Shown here one piece after another: positions 7,083-17,659 of a DNA stretch of 64,000 nt (position 1 is its first letter; every line of letters begins with the position of its first letter). The notes under the pieces are model-generated. The model worked only from the letters and a program-made list of their open reading frames with translations. It searched no databases and was not told where the DNA came from. The stretch is from assembly GCF_030812835.1 (NCBI RefSeq), contig NZ_JAUSTM010000004.1:62001-126000 (forward strand). The letters run 5' to 3'. The position numbers were made by a program, and so were the translations under genes. This DNA comes from Streptococcus moroccensis. Lineage in GTDB: Bacteria > Bacillota > Bacilli > Lactobacillales > Streptococcaceae.

Positions 7083-8579
7083 CTATTTCGCAATCTTAGC
7101 TGAAGCAGTTATCCGCTTTACATTTGGATAAATACTTCGGAATTGGTCATAAGCTTGTTGGTAAATAGAGACATTTTCATCGACGGGAAATACAACATCT
7201 GTATATGCAACAAAGGTGTCCGCACATTCTTGAATGGTCTTAAACCAACCTGATCCTAAAGCAGCTAACATGGCTGCACCTAACCCTGGCCCCTGTTCTG
7301 CCGTAAGAGAGACAATCTCAACATTAAAGATGTCCGCTTGCATTTGGAGCCAGTCTTTATTTTTGGCACCACCACCAACAGAGACAATCCGCTTAAAGGA
7401 CTTCCCAGCAACGTCAGTCATTAACTGTTGGGAATCTTTTAAGGAAAAAGTGATCCCCTCTAGTACTGCTCTCGTAAAATGTGCTAAGGTATGATTGGTA
7501 TCAATGCCGATAAAGCTCCCGCGAATTTGACTATCAACGTGTGGGGTGCGTTCTCCCACGATGTAAGGGGTAAAGAGCAAACCATCACTCCCCGGAGCAA
7601 TTTCTGAAATAGGAGCTAATAAGTCATTAAAGGACATTTCTTTAGCAAAGGTATCTCGGAACCAGTTTAAACTATGACCAGCTGCTAGGGTAACTCCCAT
7701 CGAATAGTAATCCCCTGCAAGAGCATGGTTAAAGAAGTGGAGCTTGCCTTGATAATCTGGCGTTTCCTGACCTTCATAAGACAAGAAGACACCAGAAGTT
7801 CCAATACTTGCCATGCCAATATCGTGACTTAAAATCCCAGCTCCAACTGCAGCACAGGCATTATCGGCACCACCAGCAAAAACTGTAACCGTTTTTTCAA
7901 AACCATACTGGTTAGCGATGTCTTTACGCAGTGTCCCTATACAATCAGATGAAGCCACAACTCCTGGCAAATAGGCTAATGGAATATCAAATGCTTCTGC
8001 AATTTCGACAGACCAGTCCCCTTTTTCAATATCCAACAATAAGGTCCCAGCCGCATCCGAAAAATCTGTAAAGTAATTTCCTGTTAAATAGTACCCCAGA
8101 TAATCCTTTGGCATCATGAGTTGACGAACGTCACGCCAAATATCAGGCTCATGCTCTTGGACCCACAAAATTTTCGGTAAGGTAAATCCTTCTAAAGCTA
8201 AATTGCGTGTAATGCCTAACAGTTTATCTCCAAGAACCTCTTCAATACGACGACACTGGGCAGTTGTCCGTGTATCATTCCACAAAATTGCTGGTCGTAA
8301 AACATGACTGTTCTCATCTAATAAGACTAAACTATGCATCTGTCCTGAAAAGCTGATGCCTTCTAGTTCTTTGGTAAAATCAGAGACGTCCTTCCTTAGT
8401 GCATTGAACACCTTATCACAGGCATTCAACCATTCCTGAGGGTCCTGTTCGCTATAGCCCGGCTTTTCGTGGATTAAACCGTAATCTGCTGAAGCTTGGG
8501 CAACCACTTGGCCTGCTTGGTCCACTAACAAACCTTTAAGAGAACTCGTCCCCAAATCAATTCCTAATACATATGCCAT
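7083..8579 (-). CDS. xylB: Xylulokinase
   Basis: Phosphorylates D-xylulose to xylulose 5-phosphate, the last step before the pentose phosphate pathway. The protein is 498 residues, standard for FGGY kinases. It starts with the ATP-binding phosphate loop GIDLGTSSLKG (5-15), has SGQMHSLVLLD, the catalytic-site region AGGADNACAAVGAG (near 235), and the FGGY signature 2-like VSVGGGAKNKDWLQMQADI near 400. A GGAGG-type ribosome site precedes the ATG. It is downstream of xylA, separated by 54 nt that contain a hairpin. Transcription depends on the xylA promoter. Confidence 0.95.
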   Translation of the reverse strand: MAYVLGIDLGTSSLKGLLVDQAGQVVAQASADYGLIHEKPGYSEQDPQEWLNACDKVFNALRKDVSDFTKELEGISFSGQMHSLVLLDENSHVLRPAILWNDTRTTAQCRRIEEVLGDKLLGITRNLALEGFTLPKILWVQEHEPDIWRDVRQLMMPKDYLGYYLTGNYFTDFSDAAGTLLLDIEKGDWSVEIAEAFDIPLAYLPGVVASSDCIGTLRKDIANQYGFEKTVTVFAGGADNACAAVGAGILSHDIGMASIGTSGVFLSYEGQETPDYQGKLHFFNHALAGDYYSMGVTLAAGHSLNWFRDTFAKEMSFNDLLAPISEIAPGSDGLLFTPYIVGERTPHVDSQIRGSFIGIDTNHTLAHFTRAVLEGITFSLKDSQQLMTDVAGKSFKRIVSVGGGAKNKDWLQMQADIFNVEIVSLTAEQGPGLGAAMLAALGSGWFKTIQECADTFVAYTDVVFPVDENVSIYQQAYDQFRSIYPNVKRITASAKIAK

Positions 8580-8596
8580 TTCTTTCCTCCATAACT

Positions 8597-8625
8597 AAAG
8601 ACGTGCAGCACCTCTACACGTCTTT
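8597..8625 (-). promoter_or_regulatory. Hairpin between xylA and xylB (attenuator or mRNA-processing element)
   Basis: Nine-bp perfect stem AAAGACGTG / CACGTCTTT around an 11-nt loop in the 54-nt intercistronic gap. On the minus strand it is followed by TTTAGTTAT, a weak U tract, so partial termination or 3'-end protection of xylA mRNA is likely. Confidence 0.5.
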
Positions 8626-8633
8626 GTTTGTGA

Positions 8634-9941
8634 TTAAACGAGGTAATCATTCAATTTTGATTTGACTAATTCGATATGACTTGATTCCAATTGTGGATTA
8701 TCATTTTTAAGCGCATACTCTGTCAAACTTTCAAAGTCCTCTTTATCTGCGATAATATTTGCACCGATGCCTTCTTTGTAGCTTGCATAGCGTTTTTCTT
8801 TAAGATCTTCAAAGAATCGGTCCTCTCTTAATTTAGCCGCCGCTTTAAGGCCACGCGCAAAAGTATCCATACCGGCAATATGAGCAAGCAAGAGGTCCTC
8901 CATTGCGAATGATGAACGGCGAACCTTGGCATCAAAGTTAATACCACCTGGTGCCAAACCATCATTAGCTAAGATTTCAAGCATAGTAAAGGTTGTGTCA
9001 TAGATGTTTGTAGGAAACTCATCCGTATCCCAGCCTAACAACATATCCCCTTGGTTGGCATCAATAGATCCGAGAGAATCAAAATTACGGGCAACGTTCA
9101 ATTCATGTTCAAAGGTATGGCCCGCAAGAGTTGCGTGGTTTGCTTCCAAGTTCAACTTGAAGTCCCCTTCAAGACCGTGTTTCAAAATGAAGGACATTGT
9201 GGTTGCTGCATCAAAATCATATTGGTGTTTTGAAGGTTCTTTTGGTTTTGGTTCAATTAGAAATTGAGGTTTGTGGCCAATTTTTTCACCGTAAGCAATA
9301 GCCATTTTAAAGAGACGAGCGATGTTATCTTGCTCAAATTTCATATCCGTATTGAGCAATGTTTCATAACCTTCACGTCCTCCCCAAAAAACATAGTTTT
9401 CACCACCAAGTTTTTTAGAAAGATCCAAGCCTTTTTTAACCTGAGCTGCTGCATAAGCGAAAACCTCAGCATTATTGGATGACGCGGCACCATTGTTAAA
9501 TCGAGGATGAGAGAACATATTAGCTGTGTTCCAAAGGAGTTTTTTACCTGTTTCATCCATTTTTTCTTTAATATGGTCTGTGATTTCATCTAAGTTAGCA
9601 AAGAATTCTTCTAATGACTCTCCAGCTGGAGCGATGTCCACATCATGGAAACAGAAATAATCCACATCTAATTTTTCAAGGATTTCAAAGAAAGCATCGA
9701 CGCGGTTATGTGCCGTTTCCATCTCTGTTTCACCAAACCAAGACCGCTGGTTAACTGGAGCTCCAAATGGATCTGAGCCGTCTTGGGTCATGGTGTGCCA
9801 ATAAGCAAGCGCAAAGCGAAAGTGCTCCCGCATCGTTTTGCCTTCAACGACTTCTTCAGGATTATAGTGACGGAAGGCAAAGTCATTCGTCGTATCTTTT
9901 CCTTCAAATTTGATTTTAGTGACATTTGGAAAGTAAGTCAT
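8634..9941 (-). CDS. xylA: Xylose isomerase
   Basis: Converts D-xylose to D-xylulose. The protein is 435 residues, matching the long (class II) isomerases of Firmicutes. Active-site signatures are present: CFHDVDIAP (catalytic His near 100), VFWGGREGYETLLNTD, FLIEPKPKEPSKHQYDFDAAT (metal-binding Glu), KLNLEANHATLAGH, and the metal-binding DTDEFPTN. A GGAG ribosome site is just upstream. It is the first gene of the xylAB operon and is divergent from xylR. No xylose transporter gene is in the vicinity, so uptake must be encoded elsewhere. Confidence 0.97.
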   Translation of the reverse strand: MTYFPNVTKIKFEGKDTTNDFAFRHYNPEEVVEGKTMREHFRFALAYWHTMTQDGSDPFGAPVNQRSWFGETEMETAHNRVDAFFEILEKLDVDYFCFHDVDIAPAGESLEEFFANLDEITDHIKEKMDETGKKLLWNTANMFSHPRFNNGAASSNNAEVFAYAAAQVKKGLDLSKKLGGENYVFWGGREGYETLLNTDMKFEQDNIARLFKMAIAYGEKIGHKPQFLIEPKPKEPSKHQYDFDAATTMSFILKHGLEGDFKLNLEANHATLAGHTFEHELNVARNFDSLGSIDANQGDMLLGWDTDEFPTNIYDTTFTMLEILANDGLAPGGINFDAKVRRSSFAMEDLLLAHIAGMDTFARGLKAAAKLREDRFFEDLKEKRYASYKEGIGANIIADKEDFESLTEYALKNDNPQLESSHIELVKSKLNDYLV

Positions 9942-9967
9942 GGTTTTCTCCTTTAAAATAATTGATT

Positions 9968-10041
9968 TTAGTTTGTTAGTGTGTTAAACTAACTTACATA
10001 GATAGTATAAATCTATCTTAATATTTTGTCAAGCGTTTTCA
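9968..10041 (-). promoter_or_regulatory. xylAB promoter with XylR operator and cre-like site
   Basis: On the minus strand TTGACA (10032-10027), a 17-nt spacer and TATACT (10009-10004) form a near-consensus promoter. Just downstream of the predicted start lies an inverted repeat TTAGTTT / AAACTAA (9968-9974 and 9986-9992, 11-nt spacer), similar to known XylR operators. A cre-like sequence TGAAAACGCTTGAC (10041-10028) overlaps the -35, suggesting catabolite repression. It departs from the consensus at its 3' end. Confidence 0.75.
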
Positions 10042-10107
10042 CGAATAAATTTTTGATTTTTTGTAAATTTAAGGTAAACTAGAACTAAGATATGTTGGGA
10101 GGCACAA

Positions 10108-11259
10108 ATGATAACAGATAAATACCTGATTCGAGAACAAAATGAATCCCTTGTTTTAAAAACCATTATTGAAAACCAACCTATTTCACGAGCAGACATT
10201 TCGACATGTTCACACCTCAACAAGGCCACCGTTTCATCCATCACCACAAGTCTTATGGATCAAGAATTGGTGATTGAATCTGGTATTGGACCCTCAGGAG
10301 CCACTGGTGGTCGTAAGCCTATTTTTCTGACCTTTAATGCTCAAGCCGGATTAGCCATAGCTATTGATATTGGATATAATTACATTAGTTCCATGTTATC
10401 TTATCTGGATGGAACGTCTATTTACTCACAAAAAAAGCGATTATCCATTTCTTCCGAAAACTTGCTGGATGAAATTATAGAAAGTGCCAAAAGTATTCAA
10501 CGGGATTTGCCCCATACACCACATGGTATCGTTGGGATGAGTGTCGCCATCCACGGAATTGTTGTTGATAATAATATTCGCTTTTCTCCTTTCTATGATG
10601 TTACTGGAACGAGCATACATGATGCCTTGACTAGAGCCTTCTCGTTTCCGATACTTATCGAAAACGAAGCCAATCTGACTGCATTAGGGGAGTACACATT
10701 TGCTTTTGACCAAAAAAATCTCATTAGTGTTAGTATCCATAGTGGCATTGGTGTAGGTATTATCCAAGATAATAAATTACAAACTGGTGCTCATGGTCAT
10801 TCTGGCGAGATAGGTCATACTATTCTCTATAAAAATGGATTAGCTTGTGCTTGTGGCAATCGCGGATGTCTCGAAAAATATGCTTCTAATAAAGCGATTT
10901 ATGAAAAATATAGTGAGCATTATTCTGTCACATCTGTTAACTCTGATACTATCACTAAAGCTTTGCAAGAAAAAGACTCTTTTACAGAGGAACTTTTGGA
11001 CGAAAAAATAGCTGAGTTAGCAATCGGTATCAATTCACTTGTTATGCTCTATGATCCTGAAATTATCATCATCAATAGCTCTCTATATAATAAGAATCCT
11101 AAATATATTGGAGAGATAAAAAAACAGCTAAATAGTGTCTTTGCTAGAAACGTTACTCTTTCTGCCAGCTCTTTAGATGAAGAAGCGACTCTATATGGGG
11201 GTATTTCTGCCGTAGTAACTCAATTTTTAAAAATACCATTTTTAAAATTCAAAGCCTAA
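10108..11259 (+). CDS. xylR: ROK-family xylose repressor
   Basis: Transcriptional repressor of 383 residues. An N-terminal winged helix-turn-helix (ISRADISTCSHLNKATVSSI, about 31-50) is followed by a ROK sugar-kinase-like domain. The ROK features are the glycine-rich SIHSGIGVGII, the HGHSGEIGHTI segment and the CACGNRGCLEKYAS zinc/cysteine motif near residue 250. Position, divergent from xylAB with an operator in the shared gap, identifies it as XylR. The predicted mechanism is relief of repression when xylose binds. A GGGAGGC ribosome site precedes the ATG. Confidence 0.92.
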   Translation: MITDKYLIREQNESLVLKTIIENQPISRADISTCSHLNKATVSSITTSLMDQELVIESGIGPSGATGGRKPIFLTFNAQAGLAIAIDIGYNYISSMLSYLDGTSIYSQKKRLSISSENLLDEIIESAKSIQRDLPHTPHGIVGMSVAIHGIVVDNNIRFSPFYDVTGTSIHDALTRAFSFPILIENEANLTALGEYTFAFDQKNLISVSIHSGIGVGIIQDNKLQTGAHGHSGEIGHTILYKNGLACACGNRGCLEKYASNKAIYEKYSEHYSVTSVNSDTITKALQEKDSFTEELLDEKIAELAIGINSLVMLYDPEIIIINSSLYNKNPKYIGEIKKQLNSVFARNVTLSASSLDEEATLYGGISAVVTQFLKIPFLKFKA

Positions 11260-11274
11260 TATCTTAACAAAAAA

Positions 11275-11326
11275 TCACATTATCATTTCCTACCATGAGC
11301 AATTTCAGGTAAGAATCATAATGTGA
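11275..11326. terminator. Bidirectional terminator between xylR and the ABC exporter
   Basis: Nine-bp stem TCACATTAT / ATAATGTGA, with a 34-nt loop and an A run on one side and a seven-T run on the other. It separates two convergent genes. Confidence 0.7.
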
Positions 11327-11343
11327 CTTTTTTTAAAACTTTC

Positions 11344-13128
11344 TTATTCAAAGACAAATTGGTTGTGGTAGAGTTCGGCATAAAAGCCATTTTGTCTGAG
11401 GAGCTCATGATGATCTCCCTTCTCCAAGACCTTCCCATCTTTGAGGACAATGATTTCGTCCGCATTCAAAATCGTTTTGAGGCGGTGAGCAATAACAAAG
11501 CTGGTGCGACCCGCTACGATAGCTTCCATGGCTTTTTGAATCTTGCTCTCAGTGACTGTATCCACGTTTGACGTCGCTTCATCCAGAATGAGGACTTGAG
11601 GGTCTGTTAAAAGCGTTCTAGCGATTGAGATAAGTTGTTTTTGTCCTGTTGAAAAGACATTCTCATCATCCGTTACGTAAGTCTCATAGCCTTCTGGTAA
11701 ACTCATGATAAAGTCATGAATATGAGTGGCACGCGCTGCAGTTTCAATCATGTGCTGATCGACATTTTCAAGGCCAAAACGAATATTTTCCGCAATAGTT
11801 CCTGAAAAGAGAACCGATTCCTGCAAAACAATTCCGACTCCTTGGCGCAAACTATCTAAATCATACTCTCGGATATCTCTCCCATCAAAGGTAATAGACC
11901 CTGCATCCACATCGTAAAAGCGATTAATCAGGTTCATGATGGTGGTTTTCCCTGAGCCCGTTGGGCCAACTACAGCAATCATTTTGCCTTTAGGGGCTGA
12001 AATGCTGACATTATCTAAAACCTTCTGACCAGGCAAATAGCCAAAGTCGATATTCTTGATGTCAACACCTTCTTTTAGTTCGGTAAAGAGTGTTGCATTG
12101 GCAGGCCGTACCTCTTCGGGTTCATCAAACATTTCTTGAATCCGATGAGCACCAGTAAAGGCTAATTGCAACTCTGCCCAGCTGGAGGCTATGTTCATCA
12201 AGGGTTGGTAATACTGCTGAGAATACTGCACAAAGGTTACAACGAGACCCAGAGCTACCGCTGTCGGCATGGTCGTATCATTGAGAAGAATAGTGGAGCC
12301 AATAAAAATCACAATAGCGGTGTTGAGCAAGCTCATCCCATTCATGACTGGAAAAAGGAGGCCCCCAAAGAGTCGTCCCTTAAAAGTCGCAATCCGGACT
12401 TCCTCATTAAGAGATAAGAAGCCATCGATTGTTTCTTCTTGAATCCCTTGGACAATGATGGCCTTTTGACCAGATATTTTTTCATCCATATAGGCGTTCA
12501 AGCGGCCGACAGCGGCCTGTTGGAGGTTGCTGTATTTACGCGCCAAGCGCACGATCACCACCAAAAAGATTAGGGCAACTGGTGTCGAAGCTATAGTCAA
12601 CCAAGCAAGACGGGTATCCTGACGAAACATCATCCAAATCATCCCGATATAAAGGGCTATATTAGAAACCACCTGGGTCAAGGATTGGTTAAAAGCATTT
12701 TGAATATTATCCAGGTCACTGGTAAAGCGAGAGAGAATATCCCCGTCTTTGTGACGATCAAAAAAGCTAACTGTTAACCGCTCAAGCTTTCCAAAGAGGC
12801 CTTTACGCATCCGGTTTGTTGAGTGCCCAACGATTCGTGTAAAGAGTAAACTGTAAATCAGATTGGACACGACTGTACAAAGATAGGCCATAAAGAGCTT
12901 GAACATGACAGCGTTAAACGCAGACAAATCTGGCTTGGGATTGTTATCTCCTGCTTGCATGGCCATCATGATTTGTTGGCCCACCTTCCCCATTTCTGTC
13001 AGGGACTGACCGATTAGGACTGGCGTCTTAACTTGAAGATAGGTCGCTGCTACAACGGCAATAAAGATAACAACAAAGGATAACTTGTACCGTTTAAAAT
13101 AAAACCAAAAGAAACGTGCTGTCTTCAT
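11344..13128 (-). CDS. ABC exporter half-transporter, permease fused to ATPase (second subunit)
   Basis: Half-transporter of 594 residues: six membrane helices in the first about 330 residues, then an ATPase domain (Walker A GPTGSGKT, Walker [10 protein letters not shown] with the catalytic Glu, H-loop VIAHRL). The signature is slightly altered, FSTGQKQ instead of LSGGQ. With the gene upstream it forms a heterodimeric multidrug-type exporter (LmrCD/BmrCD class). I set the start at the ATG at 13128: GGAGGA of the preceding gene's 3' end is the ribosome site. The frame is open to 13215. Substrate is unknown; drug or peptide export is an inference from family and the MarR neighbour. Confidence 0.88.
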   Translation of the reverse strand: MKTARFFWFYFKRYKLSFVVIFIAVVAATYLQVKTPVLIGQSLTEMGKVGQQIMMAMQAGDNNPKPDLSAFNAVMFKLFMAYLCTVVSNLIYSLLFTRIVGHSTNRMRKGLFGKLERLTVSFFDRHKDGDILSRFTSDLDNIQNAFNQSLTQVVSNIALYIGMIWMMFRQDTRLAWLTIASTPVALIFLVVIVRLARKYSNLQQAAVGRLNAYMDEKISGQKAIIVQGIQEETIDGFLSLNEEVRIATFKGRLFGGLLFPVMNGMSLLNTAIVIFIGSTILLNDTTMPTAVALGLVVTFVQYSQQYYQPLMNIASSWAELQLAFTGAHRIQEMFDEPEEVRPANATLFTELKEGVDIKNIDFGYLPGQKVLDNVSISAPKGKMIAVVGPTGSGKTTIMNLINRFYDVDAGSITFDGRDIREYDLDSLRQGVGIVLQESVLFSGTIAENIRFGLENVDQHMIETAARATHIHDFIMSLPEGYETYVTDDENVFSTGQKQLISIARTLLTDPQVLILDEATSNVDTVTESKIQKAMEAIVAGRTSFVIAHRLKTILNADEIIVLKDGKVLEKGDHHELLRQNGFYAELYHNQFVFE

Positions 13129-13129
13129 C

Positions 13130-14836
13130 CTAATCCTCCTTCCCTTTTTGGGTTTCATAAATTTCGCGGTAAACCGCATTATTGGCGACCAGTTCCTCAT
13201 GGGTTCCTTCACCAATTAAACGCCCTTGGTCCAACACTAAAATCTTATCAGCCTTGACAACAGATGAAATTTTTTGAGCAATAATAACTGTTGTCGTCCC
13301 TTTCAGGTCATGGTTAAGAGCTTCTTGCACTAACTTTTCAGATTTGGCATCGAGGGCTGACGTTGAGTCATCCAAAACCAAGACTTTGGGGTTGCCAATC
13401 ACCCCGCGCGCAATAGACATCCGTTGTTTCTGACCACCAGAGAAGTTATTCCCCCGCTCTTCGACTTCACTCTCATAGGTTTTCTCCATACGGTCAATAA
13501 ATTCCTTGGCTTGGGCAATACCTGCTGCGCGCTCTAAGGTTTCCAGACTAGCATCCGACTGCCCTTGGCGCAGATTGTCTGCAATGGTTCCGGAAAAGAG
13601 AATAGCCTTTTGGAGCACGATGGACACTGTCCGACGTAATGTTTTTTGATTGATTGTTTTTAAGTCACGTCCACCAATTGAAATGGTCCCTTCTTGAGGA
13701 TCAAAGAGCCTTGGAATCAACTGAGCCAAGGTTGACTTCCCTGAACCAGTTGCTCCTACCACACCGACCATTTGTCCTGGAGCAACTGCAAAGGAAATCT
13801 CCTTGAGCGTCGGTTCAGTATCATTAGGATAAGTGAAGCTGACCTTGTCAAAAACGATGCTGGCTGAAAGTTCCTCATCCGGCACATCAGCAAAAACCAT
13901 TGCAGGCTCTGTGTCCAGAATTTCCTGAATCCGTTTCAAAGAAACAGCTGCACGAGTTGCCTGCATGGCCATGAAACTGACCATGATGATGGAAAACATA
14001 ATCTGCATGAGATAACTCATGAAAGAAGCAATGCCACCGACGACTTCTGGATTGGTTTTCACCATGGTTGAAGCTAGATAAATCGAAGCAAACACCGCCA
14101 TAAAAGAGATAAACATCAAGACAGGTTGCATAATTGAAAACCCATAACCAACAAAGAGGTTGAGGTTTAAGAAGTCATTGGATGCTTCCTTAAATTTAAG
14201 GTATTGGTTCTTCTCCTGAACAAAGGATTTGACCACACGAACACCTCGTAAATTTTCCTTAGCAATCCCATTAATCTTATCCATCAAGATCTGAAACTTG
14301 CCAAAACGAGGTCCCATTTTACTCATGACAACCGCCATGATACTAGCGACAACAATGACCATGGCAATAATAATCCACCAGAGTTGTGGGAGGGTTTTAA
14401 TGGCCATGAAAAAAGCTCCGATAAAAAGAAGCGGCACGCGCATCAAGACTGTGAAACTCATCATCACTAAGTTTTGAATTTGAGTGATATCATTGGTCAT
14501 TCTAACCACGAGATTTCCAGCATTAAATTGTTCAATATTGGCATAGGAAAAACTTTGAATCTTTCGAAATGTTTTTTCCCGAATATCTGCCGATACTCCT
14601 TGAGCAATCTTTGAGGCCAGAGCAGTGTTAATCGCACCTGCTATCATCCCCACTGTTGCTATCACTAAGAGCCAGACACCTACATCTGAAATGGCCTCCT
14701 TGTCATTCGTCATGACAGCTTGTAGGACTTCTTGCAGATAACTCGGTTGCAATAGGCTACTAATCACAACGGTAGATACCATTAGAATCGATCCTAAGGC
14801 ATACCATTTATAGCGTAAAATCGCTTGTTTAAGCAT
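13130..14836 (-). CDS. ABC exporter half-transporter with a degenerate catalytic site (first subunit)
   Basis: Half-transporter of 568 residues with six N-terminal membrane helices and a C-terminal ATPase (Walker [10 protein letters not shown], signature FSGGQKQR). Walker B ends VLVLDDSTS, with Asp where the catalytic Glu is expected. The partner subunit has Glu. One degenerate and one canonical site is characteristic of heterodimeric exporters such as LmrCD and BmrCD. The start overlaps the end of the MarR gene by 8 nt, and the stop is 1 nt from the second subunit's start, so the three are translationally coupled. Confidence 0.9.
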   Translation of the reverse strand: MLKQAILRYKWYALGSILMVSTVVISSLLQPSYLQEVLQAVMTNDKEAISDVGVWLLVIATVGMIAGAINTALASKIAQGVSADIREKTFRKIQSFSYANIEQFNAGNLVVRMTNDITQIQNLVMMSFTVLMRVPLLFIGAFFMAIKTLPQLWWIIIAMVIVVASIMAVVMSKMGPRFGKFQILMDKINGIAKENLRGVRVVKSFVQEKNQYLKFKEASNDFLNLNLFVGYGFSIMQPVLMFISFMAVFASIYLASTMVKTNPEVVGGIASFMSYLMQIMFSIIMVSFMAMQATRAAVSLKRIQEILDTEPAMVFADVPDEELSASIVFDKVSFTYPNDTEPTLKEISFAVAPGQMVGVVGATGSGKSTLAQLIPRLFDPQEGTISIGGRDLKTINQKTLRRTVSIVLQKAILFSGTIADNLRQGQSDASLETLERAAGIAQAKEFIDRMEKTYESEVEERGNNFSGGQKQRMSIARGVIGNPKVLVLDDSTSALDAKSEKLVQEALNHDLKGTTTVIIAQKISSVVKADKILVLDQGRLIGEGTHEELVANNAVYREIYETQKGKED

Positions 14837-15278
14837 GTTCCCCTCCTGTATAGTTTGTAATATTTTCTTGTAGGCGTTTGACTACCTGATGGACCAGCTT
14901 CATATCATCCCAAGAAATCCCTTGAAAAAGTTGCTCAACAACTTCTTCATGAAATTCTTTTAACAGCTGGATTTTAGCAGTTCCTTTAGTCGTTAAAACA
15001 ACTTGTTTACACCGTTTATCAACTTCAGAAGGAATAATGGTGATAAAGTCATTCTTCACCATGCGCTTAACCAAATTGCTGGCAACTGATTTGGAAATCT
15101 TTAGTTCTTGCTCTATATCTTTGACAAAAATAGCTTCCTCCTTGTGATGACTCAGATAAATTAAGACCCGACCTTGAGGTCCTGACAGGTGTTGTACATC
15201 TTTTTTTATAGCCAGTTCCTCACAAATACTTTCTAACTGTGTTAAAATGGCTCGCATATCTGACAAAGGATTGTCCAT
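14829..15278 (-). CDS. MarR-family transcriptional regulator
   Basis: Regulator of 149 residues with the MarR winged-helix core: GPQGRVLIYLSHH, IEQELKISKSVASNLVKRMVKNDF (recognition helix) and the wing DKRCKQVVLTTKG. It is first in an operon with the two exporter subunits, an arrangement in which the MarR protein usually represses the pump until an inducing compound binds. The ATG at 15278 was chosen because a GAGAGG ribosome site lies before it. A palindrome lies exactly in the spacer of its promoter, consistent with autoregulation. Confidence 0.88.
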   Translation of the reverse strand: MDNPLSDMRAILTQLESICEELAIKKDVQHLSGPQGRVLIYLSHHKEEAIFVKDIEQELKISKSVASNLVKRMVKNDFITIIPSEVDKRCKQVVLTTKGTAKIQLLKEFHEEVVEQLFQGISWDDMKLVHQVVKRLQENITNYTGGEHA

Positions 15279-15322
15279 GATTTTACCTCTCCACAAATTC
15301 TATACGTTTACACTTACTATCT

Positions 15323-15351
15323 ATTTTAGTTCTTATGAGAACCACTGTCAA
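15323..15351 (-). promoter_or_regulatory. Promoter and probable MarR operator
   Basis: TTGACA (15351-15346), 17-nt spacer, TAAAAT (15328-15323). The spacer contains the inverted repeat GTTCT-TATG-AGAAC (15329-15342), where a bound repressor would block RNA polymerase. Confidence 0.72.
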
Positions 15352-15444
15352 GAGACAACACCACTTTATTTGTCTTTTTTAGAAAAATCACACAATGCAA
15401 AAAAGAATACGATAGGTCCAAAAAAGGAAAAAAAGAGGGCTTAT

Positions 15445-15453
15445 GATATAATA
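15445..15453 (+). promoter_or_regulatory. Extended -10 element of gpsA-galU
   Basis: TGA-TATAAT, 26 nt before the gpsA ATG. AAGGAG (15470-15475) follows. The -35 region is purine-rich without a clear hexamer. Confidence 0.6.
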
Positions 15454-15479
15454 GAAAAAATAGCTTTTAAGGAGTTAAC

Positions 15480-16502
15480 ATGGAAAAACAAAGGATTGCC
15501 ATTTTGGGCCCAGGTTCTTGGGGAACGGCCCTTTCGCAGGTCCTCAATGATAATGGTCACGAGGTCTGTCTTTGGGGAAATATTCCTGAGCAGATCGAGG
15601 AAATCAACCATCGCCATACCAATACCCGTTATTTCAAGGATATTGTTTTAGATGATGCGATCAAGGCCACAACTGATTTAGAAGAAGCCCTCGATGGTGT
15701 TGATGCGGTCCTCTTTGTTGTCCCAACTAAGGTAACACGCTTAGTGGCAAAACAGGTCGCTCAAACCCTGAAACACAAGGTCATTGTCATGCATGCTTCA
15801 AAAGGACTAGAGCCTGGCACACATGAACGCCTCTCGACCATTCTTGAAGAGGAAATCCCAGAAAACCTCAGAAGTGAGATTGTCGTTGTTTCTGGACCTA
15901 GTCACGCAGAGGAAACGATTGTTCGAGATTTGACCCTCATCACTGCCGCTTCTAAAGACGAAGCTGCCGCTAAATACGTTCAAGGGCTTTTCAGTAACCG
16001 CTACTTCCGTCTTTATACCAATACGGATGTAATTGGAGTGGAGACAGCTGGTGCCCTTAAAAACATTATTGCGGTTGGAGCTGGTGCCCTTCATGGCATG
16101 GGCTATGGCGATAACGCTAAGGCTGCTATCATTGCCCGTGGGTTAGCAGAAATTACTCGGTTGGGTGTTAAGATGGGCGCAAATCCCTTAACCTACAGTG
16201 GCCTGTCAGGAGTCGGTGACCTGATTGTAACAGGAACATCGGTTCACTCCCGTAACTGGCGGGCTGGTGATGCGCTTGGACGCGGTGAAAAGTTAGAAGA
16301 TATCGAAGCGAATATGGGCATGGTCATTGAAGGGATTTCAACAACCAAGGTTGCCTACGAACTAGCCCAGGAATTAGACGTCTACATGCCGATCACTCAA
16401 GCTATCTACAGCGTCATTTATGAAGGCAAAGACACCAAAGAAGCCATTCTCTCTACCATGACTGGAGAGCTTCGTCACGAGAATGAATGGGAAAAGGATT
16501 AG
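15480..16502 (+). CDS. gpsA: Glycerol-3-phosphate dehydrogenase [NAD(P)+]
   Basis: Reduces dihydroxyacetone phosphate to sn-glycerol 3-phosphate for phospholipid and teichoic acid synthesis. The protein is 340 residues. The N-terminal Rossmann loop is GPGSWGTAL (residues 10-18). The family motif SGPSHAEE is near residue 140, and [22 protein letters not shown] holds the catalytic Lys. The substrate-binding part [11 protein letters not shown] and RNWRAG follow. AAGGAG lies 5 nt before the ATG. It is followed 6 nt later by galU, so both are one operon, as commonly found in streptococci. Confidence 0.97.
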   Translation: MEKQRIAILGPGSWGTALSQVLNDNGHEVCLWGNIPEQIEEINHRHTNTRYFKDIVLDDAIKATTDLEEALDGVDAVLFVVPTKVTRLVAKQVAQTLKHKVIVMHASKGLEPGTHERLSTILEEEIPENLRSEIVVVSGPSHAEETIVRDLTLITAASKDEAAAKYVQGLFSNRYFRLYTNTDVIGVETAGALKNIIAVGAGALHGMGYGDNAKAAIIARGLAEITRLGVKMGANPLTYSGLSGVGDLIVTGTSVHSRNWRAGDALGRGEKLEDIEANMGMVIEGISTTKVAYELAQELDVYMPITQAIYSVIYEGKDTKEAILSTMTGELRHENEWEKD

Positions 16503-16508
16503 ATAGAT

Positions 16509-17426
16509 ATGGAAAAGAAAGTTAGAAAAGCCGTTATTCCTGCAGCTGGCCTAGGAACCCGTTTCCTTCCTGCCACTAAGGCACTGGCTAAGGAAATGTT
16601 GCCTATCGTTGATAAACCAACGATTCAATTTATCGTCGAAGAAGCCCTGAAATCTGGAATTGAAGATATTTTAGTTGTCACTGGTAAATCCAAACGCTCT
16701 ATCGAGGACCATTTTGACTCCAATTTTGAATTAGAATACAATTTGGAACAAAAGGGGAAAACGGAACTGCTCAAACTCGTTGATGAGACCACTGCCATTA
16801 ATCTCCACTTTATCCGGCAAAGCCATCCGCGTGGATTAGGAGATGCAGTGCTTCAGGCTAAAGCCTTTGTTGGGAATGAGCCCTTTGTCGTCATGCTAGG
16901 TGATGATTTAATGAATATCAATGGTGAAGGGGAACTCTTAACCAAGCAGTTGATCGAAGATTTTGAGGCCACTCATGCTTCAACCATTGCTGTCATGGAA
17001 GTTCCTCATGAGGAAGTATCTGCCTACGGTGTCATCGCTCCAATCGGTGAAGGGCATAACGGCCTTTATTCTGTGGAAACATTTGTCGAAAAACCCGCTC
17101 CAGAAAAGGCACCTTCTGATTTGGCTATCATTGGCCGTTACCTCTTAACCCCTGAAATTTTTACTATTTTAGAAACTCAAGAACCCGGAGCTGGCAATGA
17201 AATCCAATTAACAGATGCCATTGACACCCTTAACAAGACACAACGTGTGTTTGCCCGTGAGTTCAAAGGAAATCGCTATGACGTTGGTGACAAATATGGT
17301 TACATGAAAACCTCCATCGAATATGGACTTAACCATCCCCAAGTCAAAGATGACCTCCGTGATTACATTATTCAGCTAGGGAAGGCCTTAGAAAACAGCT
17401 CAGGTGATCATCTAGCTGAAGATTAA
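16509..17426 (+). CDS. galU: UTP--glucose-1-phosphate uridylyltransferase
   Basis: Makes UDP-glucose from UTP and glucose 1-phosphate, the precursor for glycolipid anchors, galactose use and capsule. The protein is 305 residues. The nucleotide-binding signature [20 protein letters not shown] is at residues 14-33. VMLGDDLM carries the metal-binding Asp and VEKP the sugar-binding site. [11 protein letters not shown] is conserved near the C-terminus. It is co-transcribed with gpsA. In group A streptococci the paralogue HasC sits in the capsule locus; here the gpsA neighbour indicates the housekeeping gene. Confidence 0.96.
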   Translation: MEKKVRKAVIPAAGLGTRFLPATKALAKEMLPIVDKPTIQFIVEEALKSGIEDILVVTGKSKRSIEDHFDSNFELEYNLEQKGKTELLKLVDETTAINLHFIRQSHPRGLGDAVLQAKAFVGNEPFVVMLGDDLMNINGEGELLTKQLIEDFEATHASTIAVMEVPHEEVSAYGVIAPIGEGHNGLYSVETFVEKPAPEKAPSDLAIIGRYLLTPEIFTILETQEPGAGNEIQLTDAIDTLNKTQRVFAREFKGNRYDVGDKYGYMKTSIEYGLNHPQVKDDLRDYIIQLGKALENSSGDHLAED

Positions 17427-17546
17427 GACGACTTATAGCTTTGAAAAAAACCTAGACATGCTTAAACGTGATTTGATAGTCATCCGTTCTATCTGAGTCG
17501 CCTCGTCTCAATTTCATTTTTCATAAAGTTACATTTACTGTATCTA

Positions 17547-17594
17547 AAAACCTCTTAGAAATGGTCTCACCTTTAGACCTTTCTAAGAGGTTTT
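17547..17594. terminator. Terminator after galU
   Basis: A 15-bp stem (17547-17561 with 17580-17594) containing a second inner stem GGTCT / AGACC. T-rich on the right, A-rich on the left, so it could serve galU and the convergent rhomboid operon. The 120 nt between the galU stop and this hairpin show no gene. Confidence 0.85.
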
Positions 17595-17659
17595 GTTTTC
17601 GTCAAATTATAGTAAAGAAACTAACCGATTAGCTTTTTCTTTAGATTGTCCCGTTCTCC

